A DNA stretch of 32,835 bases from Helicobacter sp. MIT 11-5569 (GTDB lineage Bacteria; Campylobacterota; Campylobacteria; Campylobacterales; Helicobacteraceae). Shown in pieces: positions 1 to 8,856 of this stretch (positions are counted from its first letter, which is position 1; every line of letters starts with the position of its first letter). The notes below the pieces were generated by a model. That model did no database searches, was not told the DNA's origin, and saw only the letters and a program-made list of their open reading frames with translations. Both the position numbers and the translations under genes were made by a program. The stretch spans positions 1-32,835 of the forward strand of contig NZ_JRPB02000014.1 in the NCBI RefSeq assembly GCF_000765695.2, written 5' to 3'.

Positions 1-2
1 AA

Positions 3-50
3 AATAAAATAGAAAAAATGATTGATGATTTTACAGGTATAAAACAATAA
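3..50 (+). CDS. Possible 3' end of an upstream gene
   Basis: A frame open from the window edge encodes 15 residues (ending MIDDFTGIKQ) before a TAA stop at 48-50. The composition is protein-like, but the piece is too short to assign a family, and an open stretch this short is common by chance in AT-rich DNA. If real, it ends 136 bases before cjaA. No convincing hairpin terminator follows it. Confidence 0.3.
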   Translation, partial: NKIEKMIDDFTGIKQ

Positions 51-143
51 ACAATAAAGGTTGATAAATTACACAATACTAGGCACTTTGCTGTGGAATC
101 TTTTTATTAACTTAATTTAAAATGACTTTAAAAGGTTTCTTGA

Positions 144-149
144 TAAAAT
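144..149 (+). promoter_or_regulatory. Candidate -10 of the cjaA promoter
   Basis: TAAAAT is preceded by TGA, giving an extended -10 (TGATAAAAT). It lies about 38 bases before the cjaA ATG, leaving a leader of about 30 bases with AAGGAA as ribosome binding site (176-181). No good -35 is visible, which is usual for sigma-70 promoters in Helicobacter and Campylobacter. Confidence 0.4.
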
Positions 150-186
150 TATTTTGCTTTATGCAAATTTTTATAAGGAATAATTA

Positions 187-1014
187 ATGAAAAACCTAAT
201 TTTTAAAGCGTTTTTGGCAGTCTTTGCAATAGGTGTTTTTGCTGGATGTGGAAATAGTGCGCAAACTTCTAGTGAAGATGGTTTGTCTGCAATTAAACAA
301 AAGGGTGTTATCACAATTGGTGTCTTTAGTGATAAGCCTCCATTTGGTTTTGTGAATGACAAGGGGGAGAATGATGGGTTTGATGTGTATTTAGCAAGAG
401 AAATGGCAAAAGATTTATTAGGAGATGCTAGTAAGGTAAAATTTGAGCTAGTAGAAGCTGCAAGCCGTGTGGAATTCCTAAAAAGTGGAAAAGTAGATGT
501 GATTATGGCAAACTTTACTAAAACTCCTGAGAGAGCAGAAGTCGTAGATTTTGCAGCACCTTATATGAAAGTTGCGCTAGGAGTTGTATCAAAAGATGGT
601 GCAATCAAAGATATAGCGGATTTAAAAGGAAAAAAATTAATTGTTAATAAAGGCACAACCGCAGACTTTTATTTTACAAAAAATCACCCAGAAATTGAAT
701 TGTTAAAATTTGACCAAAATACAGAAGCATTCTTAGCATTAAAAGATGGCAGAGGTGATGCGTTAGCGCATGATAATTTATTGCTGTTTGCTTGGGTAAA
801 AGAAAATCCTGATTTTGTGGTAACAATTGGAAAGTTAGGAGATGAAGACGTGATTGCTCCAGCTGTTAAAAAGGGTAATATTGCACTTTTAGAGTGGATT
901 AATCAAGAAATTACAAAGCTGAATGAAAATGGTCTTATGGAAGAAGCTTACACAAAAACATTAGCACCAATTTACGGAGAAGATCAGTTAAAAGCTGTTT
1001 TATTTGTAAAATAA
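187..1014 (+). CDS. cjaA: CjaA-type amino-acid (cysteine) ABC transporter substrate-binding lipoprotein
   Basis: This is a family 3 periplasmic solute-binding protein of 275 residues. It has a lipoprotein signal peptide (KNLIFKAFLAVFAIGVFAGC) with the lipidated cysteine at position 21. The mature part shows GVFSDKPPFGF, the VEAASRVEFLKSGKVDVIMANFT region and NKGTTADFYFTKN, which closely resemble C. jejuni CjaA (Cj0982c), a cysteine-binding protein and surface antigen. The ATG start follows AAGGAA at a normal distance. The gene stands alone between its own promoter and terminator, so the ABC permease and ATPase must be encoded elsewhere. Cysteine as ligand is inferred from the CjaA likeness. 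Confidence 0.88.
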   Translation: MKNLIFKAFLAVFAIGVFAGCGNSAQTSSEDGLSAIKQKGVITIGVFSDKPPFGFVNDKGENDGFDVYLAREMAKDLLGDASKVKFELVEAASRVEFLKSGKVDVIMANFTKTPERAEVVDFAAPYMKVALGVVSKDGAIKDIADLKGKKLIVNKGTTADFYFTKNHPEIELLKFDQNTEAFLALKDGRGDALAHDNLLLFAWVKENPDFVVTIGKLGDEDVIAPAVKKGNIALLEWINQEITKLNENGLMEEAYTKTLAPIYGEDQLKAVLFVK

Positions 1015-1018
1015 GCAT

Positions 1019-1043
1019 CGCGCCACAGGAATTTTGTGGCGTG
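1019..1043 (+). terminator. Probable terminator of cjaA
   Basis: The inverted repeat CGCCACA ... TGTGGCG (1021-1027 and 1035-1041) has a 7-base loop and extends by a G-T wobble and one C-G pair at its base. It begins 4 bases after the cjaA stop. The downstream strand is pyrimidine-rich (gccttt, ttctcttttctt) but has no immediate run of Ts, so strength is uncertain. Confidence 0.6.
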
Positions 1044-1384
1044 TTGCCTTTCTATTTATTCTCTTTTCTTAAATTTAAGCTTTTTGTAGTTCTAGCTTTT
1101 AATTAAAATCTTTTTATTATATAAGTGTTTCTTTTTGTATCAGTATATATTATAGCTTCTGAAGGCATGATTGTAAAAATAAAATTAGAGTATCAAATAA
1201 AAAGTTTTCTGTTGTTTTGGCTCAAAAGGATAAGAAAAATTTTACTTTATTTTTATATTTTTATTCTGTAAATATTCTTAGAAATGCTTAAAATATGGAA
1301 TCAAAACACAATTTTTTAAAGGAAAATTTTAAAATTTAAAGAAAACTACGCTAAGATAATCAAAAAAGTTTCAAGGAAGAACGC
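1044..1384. other. AT-rich intergenic region before nuoA
   Basis: This 341-base gap holds the tail of the cjaA terminator, the nuo promoter at its right end (-10 at 1355-1360) and the nuoA ribosome binding site (1373-1380). TATA-like steps near 1143-1154 could be another weak promoter. A 34-codon reading frame runs from 1167 to 1271 but is not convincing as a gene. One copy of GGAATC lies at 1297-1302. No RNA gene or repeat was recognised. Confidence 0.6.
1355..1360 (+). promoter_or_regulatory. Candidate -10 of the nuo operon promoter
   Basis: GATAAT lies 25 bases before the nuoA GTG start, giving a leader of about 18 bases that contains AAGGAAGA (1373-1380). The upstream sequence is T/A-rich with no clear -35. 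It is the only good -10-like hexamer close to the operon. Confidence 0.45.
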
Positions 1385-1774
1385 GTGTCTCATTTAGATG
1401 TAGCACACCCTTATTTTGGTGTATTCGTTATTTTTGTTTTTACATTTGTGGCGTTTTTGGCGACAACTTTTCTTTCAAGGTTTGTAGGCAGAAAGTTGGC
1501 AAATAAAAATAGTCAAAAACTTAAGTTAGCCCCTTATGAATGTGGTTTAGCTCCCACTAAACAGCCCAATAGAATCTCATCGCAGTTTTACATTATGGCG
1601 TTATTGTTTATTTTGTTTGATGTGGAAATTATTTTTATGTTTCCATGGGCAGTGGATTTTAAAATCTTAGGCATTTTTGGGTTTGTTGAAATGGTGTTAT
1701 TTATATTTTTATTACTTATTGGATTTGTATATGCATGGAGAAAAGGAGCATTGCAATGGCAGAGCATGAAGTAG
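1385..1774 (+). CDS. nuoA: NADH-quinone oxidoreductase (complex I) subunit A
   Basis: NuoA is a small membrane subunit at the junction of the peripheral and membrane arms of complex I. The 129 residues contain three hydrophobic segments (about 12-33, 65-85 and 95-115) and the family signature YECGL with the following polar loop, the region near the quinone site. The start is GTG, chosen because AAGGAAGA stands just upstream and the first helix follows directly. It is the first gene of the nuo operon, and its end overlaps the start of nuoB by 19 bases. Confidence 0.95.
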   Translation: MSHLDVAHPYFGVFVIFVFTFVAFLATTFLSRFVGRKLANKNSQKLKLAPYECGLAPTKQPNRISSQFYIMALLFILFDVEIIFMFPWAVDFKILGIFGFVEMVLFIFLLLIGFVYAWRKGALQWQSMK

Positions 1775-2265
1775 ATTATTTAAAAAGTGGTGGATTACCT
1801 ATTGCGCTAACAAGTGTAGATAAGTTATTAAATTGGGGGCGCAGTAATTCTTTATGGGCGATGACTTATGGGCTTGCTTGTTGTGCGATTGAAATGATGG
1901 CAACAGGGGCTAGTCGTTATGATTTCGATAGATTTGGGACGATTTTTAGGGCGAGTCCTAGACAAAGTGATGTGATGATTATTGCAGGGACTGTTACGAA
2001 AAAACACGCGCAGTTTGTAAGGCGACTTTATGATCAAATGCCAGAGCCTAAATGGGTGATTTCTATGGGGAGTTGTGCAAATACGGGGGGTATGTTTAAC
2101 ACTTATGCCACAGTGCAAGGTGTCGATAGAATCATACCTGTGGATATTTATCTACCTGGCTGTTCTCCAAGACCAGAAACATTGCAGTATGCGCTTATGG
2201 TTTTGCAGCAAAAGATTCGCAAGCAAAAAGCAAGACGTGCAGTCGCTCCAAAGCGTTTGGTATAA
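1756..2265 (+). CDS. nuoB: Complex I subunit B (cluster N2 protein)
   Basis: NuoB carries the terminal [4Fe-4S] cluster N2, which passes electrons to quinone. All four ligand cysteines are visible: the adjacent pair in [11 protein letters not shown], the one in GSCANTGG and the one in [11 protein letters not shown] chose the ATG at 1756 (169 residues, [10 protein letters not shown]) over an in-frame ATG at 1735, because AAAAGGAG (1741-1748) precedes the later ATG at good spacing. The longer form would only extend further into nuoA. Confidence 0.95.
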   Translation: MAEHEVDYLKSGGLPIALTSVDKLLNWGRSNSLWAMTYGLACCAIEMMATGASRYDFDRFGTIFRASPRQSDVMIIAGTVTKKHAQFVRRLYDQMPEPKWVISMGSCANTGGMFNTYATVQGVDRIIPVDIYLPGCSPRPETLQYALMVLQQKIRKQKARRAVAPKRLV

Positions 2266-2274
2266 AGGAGTATT

Positions 2275-3078
2275 ATGCGAGAGTATAAACCAAAGAAAAA
2301 TGCACAAAAACAGGTTAATTATAAAGACAGATTTTATGTTTCTCCTAAAATTCCTAGAGAAAGCATAGAGAGTGATAATATATATCTTGCTGATGTAGAA
2401 ATATTGCGTATGCAAATTAAGGTTATGGAATCTTATATTGAGCGTGGAACACTTGTAGTATGGGTAGAAAAAGATTCTATTTTTAAAGCTTTAGAAATCC
2501 TAAAGGGGATAGGCTATGATGTGTTAAGCGAGCTAAGTGCAATGGATTATTTAGAGAGCAAGGGAGGCTTTGAGATTTTTTATCAATTATTGTCTATACA
2601 AAAAGTCAAACGTTTGCGCGTTAAGACTTTTTTAAAAAAGAATGAAAGAATAGAATCTGTAAGCAGATTATTTAGTAGTGCAAATTGGAGCGAAAGAGAA
2701 ATGTATGATATGTTTGGGATTCTACCTTTGAATCATCCTTATCCTAAGCGTATTATAATGCCAGATGATTGGGTGGGACATCCTTTGCTTAAAAGTTATC
2801 CATTACAAGGTGATGAAGCGGCACAATGGTATGAAGTGGATACCATCTTTGGAAAAGAATATCGTGAAGTCATTGGTGCAGAGCAGAGAGAGCCTGCGCG
2901 TGTGGATCGTTACGATTCTAAACGTTTTTCACATTTGGGCTATGAAGTAGGATATGGACAAAAAATAGAAAAAGGCGCAGAGAAGCCACAACCCATTACT
3001 TATCAAGAAGAAGATGGCGTGTTGTTTGTGAAAAAATTAACTCCAGAATCTACAAAAGAGCTTAAGGAAAGGAAGTAG
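2275..3078 (+). CDS. nuoC: Complex I subunit C (30 kDa subunit)
   Basis: NuoC is a hydrophilic subunit that packs against NuoD and NuoB. The 267 residues include the family core around [12 protein letters not shown]-like sequence (here [18 protein letters not shown]) and a following [12 protein letters not shown] stretch. The first 50 or so and last 60 or so residues are lysine/glutamate-rich extensions beyond the usual NuoC core. AAAGGAG precedes the ATG by 5 bases. The gene is separate from nuoD, not fused as in E. coli, and one base separates the two. Confidence 0.93.
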   Translation: MREYKPKKNAQKQVNYKDRFYVSPKIPRESIESDNIYLADVEILRMQIKVMESYIERGTLVVWVEKDSIFKALEILKGIGYDVLSELSAMDYLESKGGFEIFYQLLSIQKVKRLRVKTFLKKNERIESVSRLFSSANWSEREMYDMFGILPLNHPYPKRIIMPDDWVGHPLLKSYPLQGDEAAQWYEVDTIFGKEYREVIGAEQREPARVDRYDSKRFSHLGYEVGYGQKIEKGAEKPQPITYQEEDGVLFVKKLTPESTKELKERK

Positions 3079-3079
3079 T

Positions 3080-4309
3080 ATGCAACAACCTAATAAATTA
3101 ATGCCCTTTTATGAAAATGTCGCTTTTGATCGCATTAGCGATAATGTAATGGTTGTCAATTTTGGTCCTCAACACCCAAGTGCGCATGGGCAATTACGCT
3201 TAATTTTGGAATTAGAGGGCGAAAAGGTAGTCAAGGCAACTCCTGATGTTGGGTATTTGCATCGTGGAATGGAAAAAATGGCAGAAAATATGATTTATAA
3301 TGAGTTTTTGCCGACAACTGATAGAATGGATTATATTGCTGCAAGCTCTAATAACTACGCATTTGCCTTAAGTGTAGAGAAATTATTAGGAGTGGAAGTT
3401 CCTAGACGCGCAAAAGTGATTCGCACAATGCTTTTAGAGCTTAATCGCATTATCTCGCATCTTTTTTGGTTAGCTACACATGCTCTTGATGTTGGTGCAA
3501 TGAGTATTTTTTTGTATTGCTTTAGGGAGCGTGAATTTGGGATTGATTTGATTGAGGATTATTGTGGGGCAAGATTAACGCATTCTAGTGTTAGAATTGG
3601 GGGAGTTCCACTAGATTTACCAAAAGATTGGATTGCAAAATTAAAAGCTTTTTTAGAAGCATTACCAGAGCAGATTAAATTATACGAAGGAATTTTGAGC
3701 GAGAATAGAATTTGGCGAATGCGTTTAGAAAATGTAGGTGTTGTAAGTCCGCAAATGGCAAAAAGCTGGGGATTAAGTGGAGTTTTATTGCGCGGAAGTG
3801 GAATCGAGTGGGATATTCGCAAAGAAGAGCCCTATGAAATGTATGATGAATTAGAGTTTGATATTCCTATAAGTGATAGTTGTGATAGTTATGGGCGTTA
3901 TTTGCTATATATGGAAGAAATGCGCCAAAGTATCCGTTTGCTTTATCAGCTTATTGACAAATATGAAGATACAGATACTCTTTTAATGTGTGAAGATACG
4001 CGGTATTTTTCTGCCCCAAAAGAGCAAATTATGACACAAAATTACTCTTTAATGCAGCATTTTGTTTTGGTTACACAAGGTATGCGCCCACCAGTTGGTG
4101 AAATTTATGTGCCAACGGAATCTCCAAAAGGCGAGCTTGGGTTCTTTATTCGTTCTGAAGGCGAGCCTTATCCTTATCGTGTAAAAATGCGCACTCCAAG
4201 CTTTTTCCATACAGGAGTTTTGCAAGATTTACTACCCGGACATTATCTCGCGGATGTTGTAACAATTATTGGAAACACAAATATAGTCTTTGGGGAGATT
4301 GACCGATGA
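3080..4309 (+). CDS. nuoD: Complex I subunit D (49 kDa subunit, quinone site)
   Basis: NuoD forms the quinone-binding pocket with NuoB and NuoH. At 409 residues it is full length. The characteristic [12 protein letters not shown] near the N-terminus contains the quinone-contacting histidine, and [20 protein letters not shown] and the conserved C-terminal FGEIDR are also present. GGAAAGGAAG precedes the ATG. The TGA stop overlaps the start of the next gene as ATGA, implying translational coupling. Confidence 0.96.
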   Translation: MQQPNKLMPFYENVAFDRISDNVMVVNFGPQHPSAHGQLRLILELEGEKVVKATPDVGYLHRGMEKMAENMIYNEFLPTTDRMDYIAASSNNYAFALSVEKLLGVEVPRRAKVIRTMLLELNRIISHLFWLATHALDVGAMSIFLYCFREREFGIDLIEDYCGARLTHSSVRIGGVPLDLPKDWIAKLKAFLEALPEQIKLYEGILSENRIWRMRLENVGVVSPQMAKSWGLSGVLLRGSGIEWDIRKEEPYEMYDELEFDIPISDSCDSYGRYLLYMEEMRQSIRLLYQLIDKYEDTDTLLMCEDTRYFSAPKEQIMTQNYSLMQHFVLVTQGMRPPVGEIYVPTESPKGELGFFIRSEGEPYPYRVKMRTPSFFHTGVLQDLLPGHYLADVVTIIGNTNIVFGEIDR

Positions 4310-4551
4310 AACGTTTTGATTTACGGCATTTAAAAAACAATTTTTGTGAACGTTTGCAGAAGATTTTGGAATCTGAATTAGAAGTAGGTGAAGTTGGAAT
4401 TTTTCTTTTTGAAGTGCTAGATTTTGATAATGTCCAAAAAAGTGCTGATGTAGTGGAAGTAAGCGGAAATACATTGCTAAACTCTTTGCGTTTTAATGAA
4501 GTGGATTGGACGATTGTTGTGAGAAAAGAAACCGCAAGGGTTGCCAAATGA
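4306..4551 (+). CDS. Short NuoE-replacing complex I protein (HP1264 / Cj1575c-like)
   Basis: This 81-residue protein occupies the position where other bacteria have nuoE. It contains a single cysteine (NNFCER), so it cannot hold the NuoE [2Fe-2S] cluster, and it shows no thioredoxin-like signature. Position and size match the genes HP1264 of H. pylori and Cj1575c of C. jejuni, found only in the epsilonproteobacterial nuo operon. It probably helps adapt the complex to a donor other than NADH; its exact role is not visible. It overlaps nuoD and the next gene by ATGA at both ends. Confidence 0.85.
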   Translation: MKRFDLRHLKNNFCERLQKILESELEVGEVGIFLFEVLDFDNVQKSADVVEVSGNTLLNSLRFNEVDWTIVVRKETARVAK

Positions 4552-5390
4552 GTGCCTTAGTGGAATCCTTTTTGGGAAATGGTGGTAAGGCGACTTTCGC
4601 AGAATCGCTAGATAAAAATACATTAAAGGATAAAAACCTCTTGCTTTTGGGTGGATTTGTAGAGGACTTTGCTTTTACATTGCAAGAAAAAGGAATAGAT
4701 TTGGATTCTTCAAAAAATCAAGTTTTTTTATTGCATCCTTTGCATTTTAATCCTTGTGATTTTACGCAATTTGTTTATGAAGTGGGTTCTGAAGAAGCAG
4801 TGATTGCGTTGCTTGCGTATGGATTAAGTGCTTTTGGAGATGAACAATTAAAGGAATTTGCTAAAACTGTTGATGTAGGTTATTTGGCTTCTGAATGTAA
4901 TTTTTCTGAAGAAGAATTGGAAGAGATTGTGCAAAGTTATACAGAGTCGGGTTTGACGCTTCTTATTGGCGGTGATTTAGCAACACACAAAAAAGCAAGC
5001 AATATTGCAAAAATTTTGGCTTTACTTACTTCAACACTACAAAATTTAAAGATTATCTTTTTGGAATCTTGCGCAAAAGTAACTTCACAAGAGTGTGCGA
5101 AAATTGCTCCTTTAGAAGAGGTTGATAGTTATGATGGCTTGGTTGTCTATGTGCAAGAGAATCCTAAAAAAGAGGGTTTGTTAGAAGTTTCAAAGCAGTT
5201 TTGTTCTGTGAGTAAAATACAAGAAAATTCAGATGTGAAGGTGAGATTTTTGGAATCTAATCAAGAAGTTTTAGCAAACATGCAATGTAATATGGAGTTT
5301 AGAGGAATGGTTGGAATCTTATGGGCTTCTAGAGAGAAGTTGCAAAATGGTTTTTGTTATCAACTTGTAAGTTTAAGCAAGGTGGCGTAA
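4548..5390 (+). CDS. NuoF-replacing complex I protein (HP1265 / Cj1574c-like)
   Basis: This 280-residue soluble protein sits where nuoF would be. It has no FMN- or NADH-binding glycine-rich motif and no CxxCxxC cluster motif; its seven cysteines are scattered singly. It corresponds by position and size to HP1265 / Cj1574c, the second epsilon-specific nuo gene. The pattern LLIGGDLATHKKASNIAKILALL vaguely resembles the cofactor-free molybdopterin-oxidoreductase-like domain of NuoG. The start is the ATG at 4548, coupled by ATGA to the preceding stop. A frame extension upstream to 4506 lacks a ribosome site and lies inside the previous gene. Confidence 0.82.
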   Translation: MSALVESFLGNGGKATFAESLDKNTLKDKNLLLLGGFVEDFAFTLQEKGIDLDSSKNQVFLLHPLHFNPCDFTQFVYEVGSEEAVIALLAYGLSAFGDEQLKEFAKTVDVGYLASECNFSEEELEEIVQSYTESGLTLLIGGDLATHKKASNIAKILALLTSTLQNLKIIFLESCAKVTSQECAKIAPLEEVDSYDGLVVYVQENPKKEGLLEVSKQFCSVSKIQENSDVKVRFLESNQEVLANMQCNMEFRGMVGILWASREKLQNGFCYQLVSLSKVA

Positions 5391-7861
5391 TGGAAGAAAT
5401 AAAAGTAACAATTGATGGCTGTGAAGTGTCTTGTGTTGAGGGTGAAAGTATTTTAAATGTTGCGCGTGCAAATTCTATTTTTATTCCAGCAATCTGCTAT
5501 CTCTCTTGCGCATCACCTACGCTTGCTTGTAAAATGTGTATGGTGGAAGCTGACGGAAAGCGTGTATATGCATGCAATGCAAAAGTCAAAGATGGAATGA
5601 AAGTTGTGGTAAATACCCCAGAGATTGAAGAAGAGCGTGTAGCAATTATGCAGGCTTATGATGTGAATCACCCTTTGCAGTGTGGAGTTTGCGATAAAAG
5701 TGGTGAGTGCGAATTACAAAATTACACGCATTATGTAGGAGTTAGAGAGCAAAATTACGCATTAAAGGATACTTATAAGGCATTTGATAAATGGGGAAAA
5801 GCTGTTTATGACCCGAATTTATGTATCGTGTGTGAACGTTGTGTAACTCTATGCAAGGATAAGATTGGAAAATCACATATTAAAGCATTAAAATATGATG
5901 GAGAAATGCCAGATAAAGCCTATAAAGAGAGTATGCCAAAAGATGCTTATGGTGTTTGGACGAAATTTAAAAAATCTTTGATTGGGCTAAATGGTGTGGA
6001 AGCTGATGCTTGTGGAGATTGTGGAGAATGTGTAAGCGTGTGTCCAGTTGGTGCGCTCACTATTGGACATTTTCAATATCGTTCTAATGCTTGGGAGTTA
6101 GAAAAGATTGATAGCACTTGTGCGCATTGTGGTAATGGTTGTGCTCTTACTTATGAAGTCAAGCAAAAAGGAATCGGCGGAGGAGAAAAAGAAGTTTATC
6201 GTGTTGTAAGTGATTGGAATTTTTCTACACTTTGTCCTGCTGGACGTTTAGCTTTTAGTGTAAATAACCAGCATATTAAAAAAGATTTGGAATCCTTTAA
6301 CAAAACTATTGCAGCCTTTAAAGAAGCGCAGATTATAAAATTTGCAGGTGATGTTAGTAATGAAGAAGCTTTAATGCTAGAGTTACTAAAAGAGAAGTTT
6401 GGTTATAAGTTGGTATGCAATAGCGTATATCCTTTTAAGAAGTTTTTAGAATCTTTTAGCCAGATTACTGGGAATTTAGGGAGTGCAACACAAAAAGAAA
6501 TTACAAAAAGCACATTTGTGATGACTTTTGGTGGAGCACTTAGTTATGATATGCCAGTGGTAACACATAGTATTAATAATGCAATGAAACAAAATAAGGG
6601 AGCAAATCTAGCTTGTTTTCATACAATGGAAGATGTTGTCCTAAATAATTTTGTAAAAACTCCGATTAATGGAATCTATCAGCCTGATAGTGAAGAGGCA
6701 ATGGCTCTTTTGCTAGCTGATGCGTGTATTAGTAGAGAGACAATGCCTAAGCATTTAAGAGAGCAAATTGAATCTTTTGAGCAAAAAGAAAAGCAAATTC
6801 TCAAAAAAGAAGTAAAGAAAAAAATCAAAGAAGAGGCGCGTGATAGTGAGGGTAATGTAGTTTTAGATGCAGAAGGTAAAACAACTTTTGCAGAAAAAGA
6901 AATTACAGAAATATTAGAAGAAGAAGTAGAAGTCGTAACAAGCACTCTGTATGCGTATTGTGGAGAATCTATAAGAACTGCAATAGAAAATACTAAAAGT
7001 GCATTAAATGGAGCAAAAAATCCTATTTTGATTGTAGGGTTTGATGTTTATGAAGCAAGGAATGCAGAAAATATTTCTAGGATTTTAGGATATATTGAAG
7101 CATTAAGTTCTGTCAAAGTGATGTTGCTGCCCCCTACGACAAACGCACTTGGAATCGCATTGATTTGTAGTTTGGATAAGGAAGGGGAAGGGTATAGCAT
7201 TGGTTACAATGTCGATGGAAAATACAAAATTGGCACACAGGCTTGCAATGCTTTACAATTGCCTTATTTAAATGAGCAAGAAGGAACACTTGTTAATGTT
7301 GATAAACGTGTCGTTCCTATCGCTCCTGCAACACCTTATCATGGATATTGTTTTAACGATATTGCTAAGGCGTTGGGCTTAGAAAAAGAATACACTATTG
7401 ATTATACACAAGAATTACCGCTTTCAAAAGGTTTTAAGAGTATTGTTTATGATGATTTGCAGTTTGGATTTGCAAACGATGGCACAGAAATTCGCGGATA
7501 TTTATTGGATGCACATTATCCTAAAAAAGAGATTGAAATTACACCATTAAAGTTAGAATCTTTAGGCTCTTATAATCTTTATGCGCGTAATAGCGTGGCA
7601 CATTTTTCTCTTAGCACGCTTGCATCGACGCAACTAGATTCCAAAAATGGATTGCAAGTTAGCAAGGAATATGCCCAAAAGCTTGGAATCAATGAGGGAG
7701 ATAGAGTGGAGATTGATTTCTTAAACGGAGTAATTGCGCAAGCAGAAGTGAGTATTGATAAGGGAATGCAAGGGACTTTTGCAGCTCTTGGTGTGTGTGG
7801 AGTAGAGAGTGGATTTACAAATTCACGCTATGCAAATGCTTCTATAAAGGTCTTAAAATGA
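5390..7861 (+). CDS. nuoG: Complex I subunit G, large iron-sulfur subunit
   Basis: NuoG carries the electron chain between the input module and NuoI. In 823 residues I see the N-terminal [2Fe-2S] site (C36, C47, C50, C62), the His-ligated cluster (H94, C98, C101, C107), a CxxCxxCxxxC set in LCIVCERCVTLC, another in CGDCGECVSVCP, and an extra CAHCGNGC set with a later CPAGR cysteine. The rest is molybdopterin-oxidoreductase-like without visible cofactor residues. A strongly charged insert lies at about residues 455-520. The ATG overlaps the preceding TAA by one base; an upstream in-frame start at 5354 lies in the previous gene and is less likely. Confidence 0.93.
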   Translation: MEEIKVTIDGCEVSCVEGESILNVARANSIFIPAICYLSCASPTLACKMCMVEADGKRVYACNAKVKDGMKVVVNTPEIEEERVAIMQAYDVNHPLQCGVCDKSGECELQNYTHYVGVREQNYALKDTYKAFDKWGKAVYDPNLCIVCERCVTLCKDKIGKSHIKALKYDGEMPDKAYKESMPKDAYGVWTKFKKSLIGLNGVEADACGDCGECVSVCPVGALTIGHFQYRSNAWELEKIDSTCAHCGNGCALTYEVKQKGIGGGEKEVYRVVSDWNFSTLCPAGRLAFSVNNQHIKKDLESFNKTIAAFKEAQIIKFAGDVSNEEALMLELLKEKFGYKLVCNSVYPFKKFLESFSQITGNLGSATQKEITKSTFVMTFGGALSYDMPVVTHSINNAMKQNKGANLACFHTMEDVVLNNFVKTPINGIYQPDSEEAMALLLADACISRETMPKHLREQIESFEQKEKQILKKEVKKKIKEEARDSEGNVVLDAEGKTTFAEKEITEILEEEVEVVTSTLYAYCGESIRTAIENTKSALNGAKNPILIVGFDVYEARNAENISRILGYIEALSSVKVMLLPPTTNALGIALICSLDKEGEGYSIGYNVDGKYKIGTQACNALQLPYLNEQEGTLVNVDKRVVPIAPATPYHGYCFNDIAKALGLEKEYTIDYTQELPLSKGFKSIVYDDLQFGFANDGTEIRGYLLDAHYPKKEIEITPLKLESLGSYNLYARNSVAHFSLSTLASTQLDSKNGLQVSKEYAQKLGINEGDRVEIDFLNGVIAQAEVSIDKGMQGTFAALGVCGVESGFTNSRYANASIKVLK

Positions 7862-8856
7862 TAGCTTATATTATTGAAACATTAATTAAAATTCTACTTT
7901 TGGTGTTAATCTTTTCGGCACTTGCTGGATTTACAACTTATGTCGAGCGCAAAGTGTTAGCATTTTTTCAAAGAAGGTTAGGTCCAACAATCGTGGGTCC
8001 ATTTGGAGTTTTACAGATTTTAGCCGATGGAATCAAGCTTTTTACAAAAGAAGATATTGTGCCAAGTGGTGCAAATCGTTTGATTTTTAGAATCGCACCA
8101 ACAATTACTGCAGCAACTGCGTTTATTGCTATGGCTCCGATTCCATTTTTTCCAGAATTTGAGTTGTTCGGGCGCACCATTCAGCCTATTGTTTCTGATA
8201 TTAATGTTGGAATCTTATTTGTGTTAGGTGTCGGGGCAGCTGGGCTGTATGGTCCTTTGCTTGCTGGAATTAGCGCAAATAGTAAATGGTCTCTTTTAGG
8301 TGCTGCAAGAACAGCGGTGCAGTTATTAAGCTTTGAAGTTGTTTCTGGTTTATCTTTGCTTGCACCTTTGATGCTTGTGGGTTCTCTTTCTTTGATAGAT
8401 GTTAATAACTATCAAAATGGAGGAATTACAGATTGGTTAGTATTTTCACAGCCTTTAGCGTTTTTATTGTTTTTATTTGCAGGGTATGCAGAGTTGAATC
8501 GAACGCCTTTTGATTTACTAGAGCATGAAGCAGAAATTGTCGCAGGATATGCAACAGAATATGCAGGTATGCGTTGGGGAATGTTTTTTATTGGTGAATA
8601 TGCAAGCATGATTTCACTCTCTTTTGTTGTCTCTTTAATATTTTTGGGAGGATTCAATTCGCTTTGGTTTATTCCTGGAGGAATTGCAATTATTCTAAAG
8701 GTAATGTTTTTTATATTCTTATTTATGTGGGCTAGGGCAGCATATCCACATGTGCGTCCTGACCAATTAATGGGATTATGCTGGAGAGTTTTATTTCCTT
8801 TAGCACTTTTAAATGTTTTTGTTACAGGAGTTGTTGTTTTAGGAGGTGGAAATTGA
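7858..8856 (+). CDS. nuoH: Complex I subunit H
   Basis: NuoH is the membrane subunit that anchors the peripheral arm and closes the quinone chamber. The 332 residues are mostly transmembrane helices. They contain YVERKVLAFFQRRLGP, QILADGIKLFTKED and LNRTPFDLLEHEAEIVAGY, the three most conserved stretches, including the acidic loop linking the quinone site to proton transfer. The ATG overlaps the nuoG stop as ATGA. An in-frame extension upstream to 7795 would overlap nuoG and lacks hydrophobic character. Confidence 0.96.
   Translation: MIAYIIETLIKILLLVLIFSALAGFTTYVERKVLAFFQRRLGPTIVGPFGVLQILADGIKLFTKEDIVPSGANRLIFRIAPTITAATAFIAMAPIPFFPEFELFGRTIQPIVSDINVGILFVLGVGAAGLYGPLLAGISANSKWSLLGAARTAVQLLSFEVVSGLSLLAPLMLVGSLSLIDVNNYQNGGITDWLVFSQPLAFLLFLFAGYAELNRTPFDLLEHEAEIVAGYATEYAGMRWGMFFIGEYASMISLSFVVSLIFLGGFNSLWFIPGGIAIILKVMFFIFLFMWARAAYPHVRPDQLMGLCWRVLFPLALLNVFVTGVVVLGGGN

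Noticed and set aside
4306-5390. Idea that the two genes after nuoD are frameshifted remnants of nuoE/nuoF
   Set aside because: Both have clean frames, ribosome sites and ATGA couplings and lack any fragment of the NuoE/F cofactor motifs; they match the known epsilon-specific genes in position and size.
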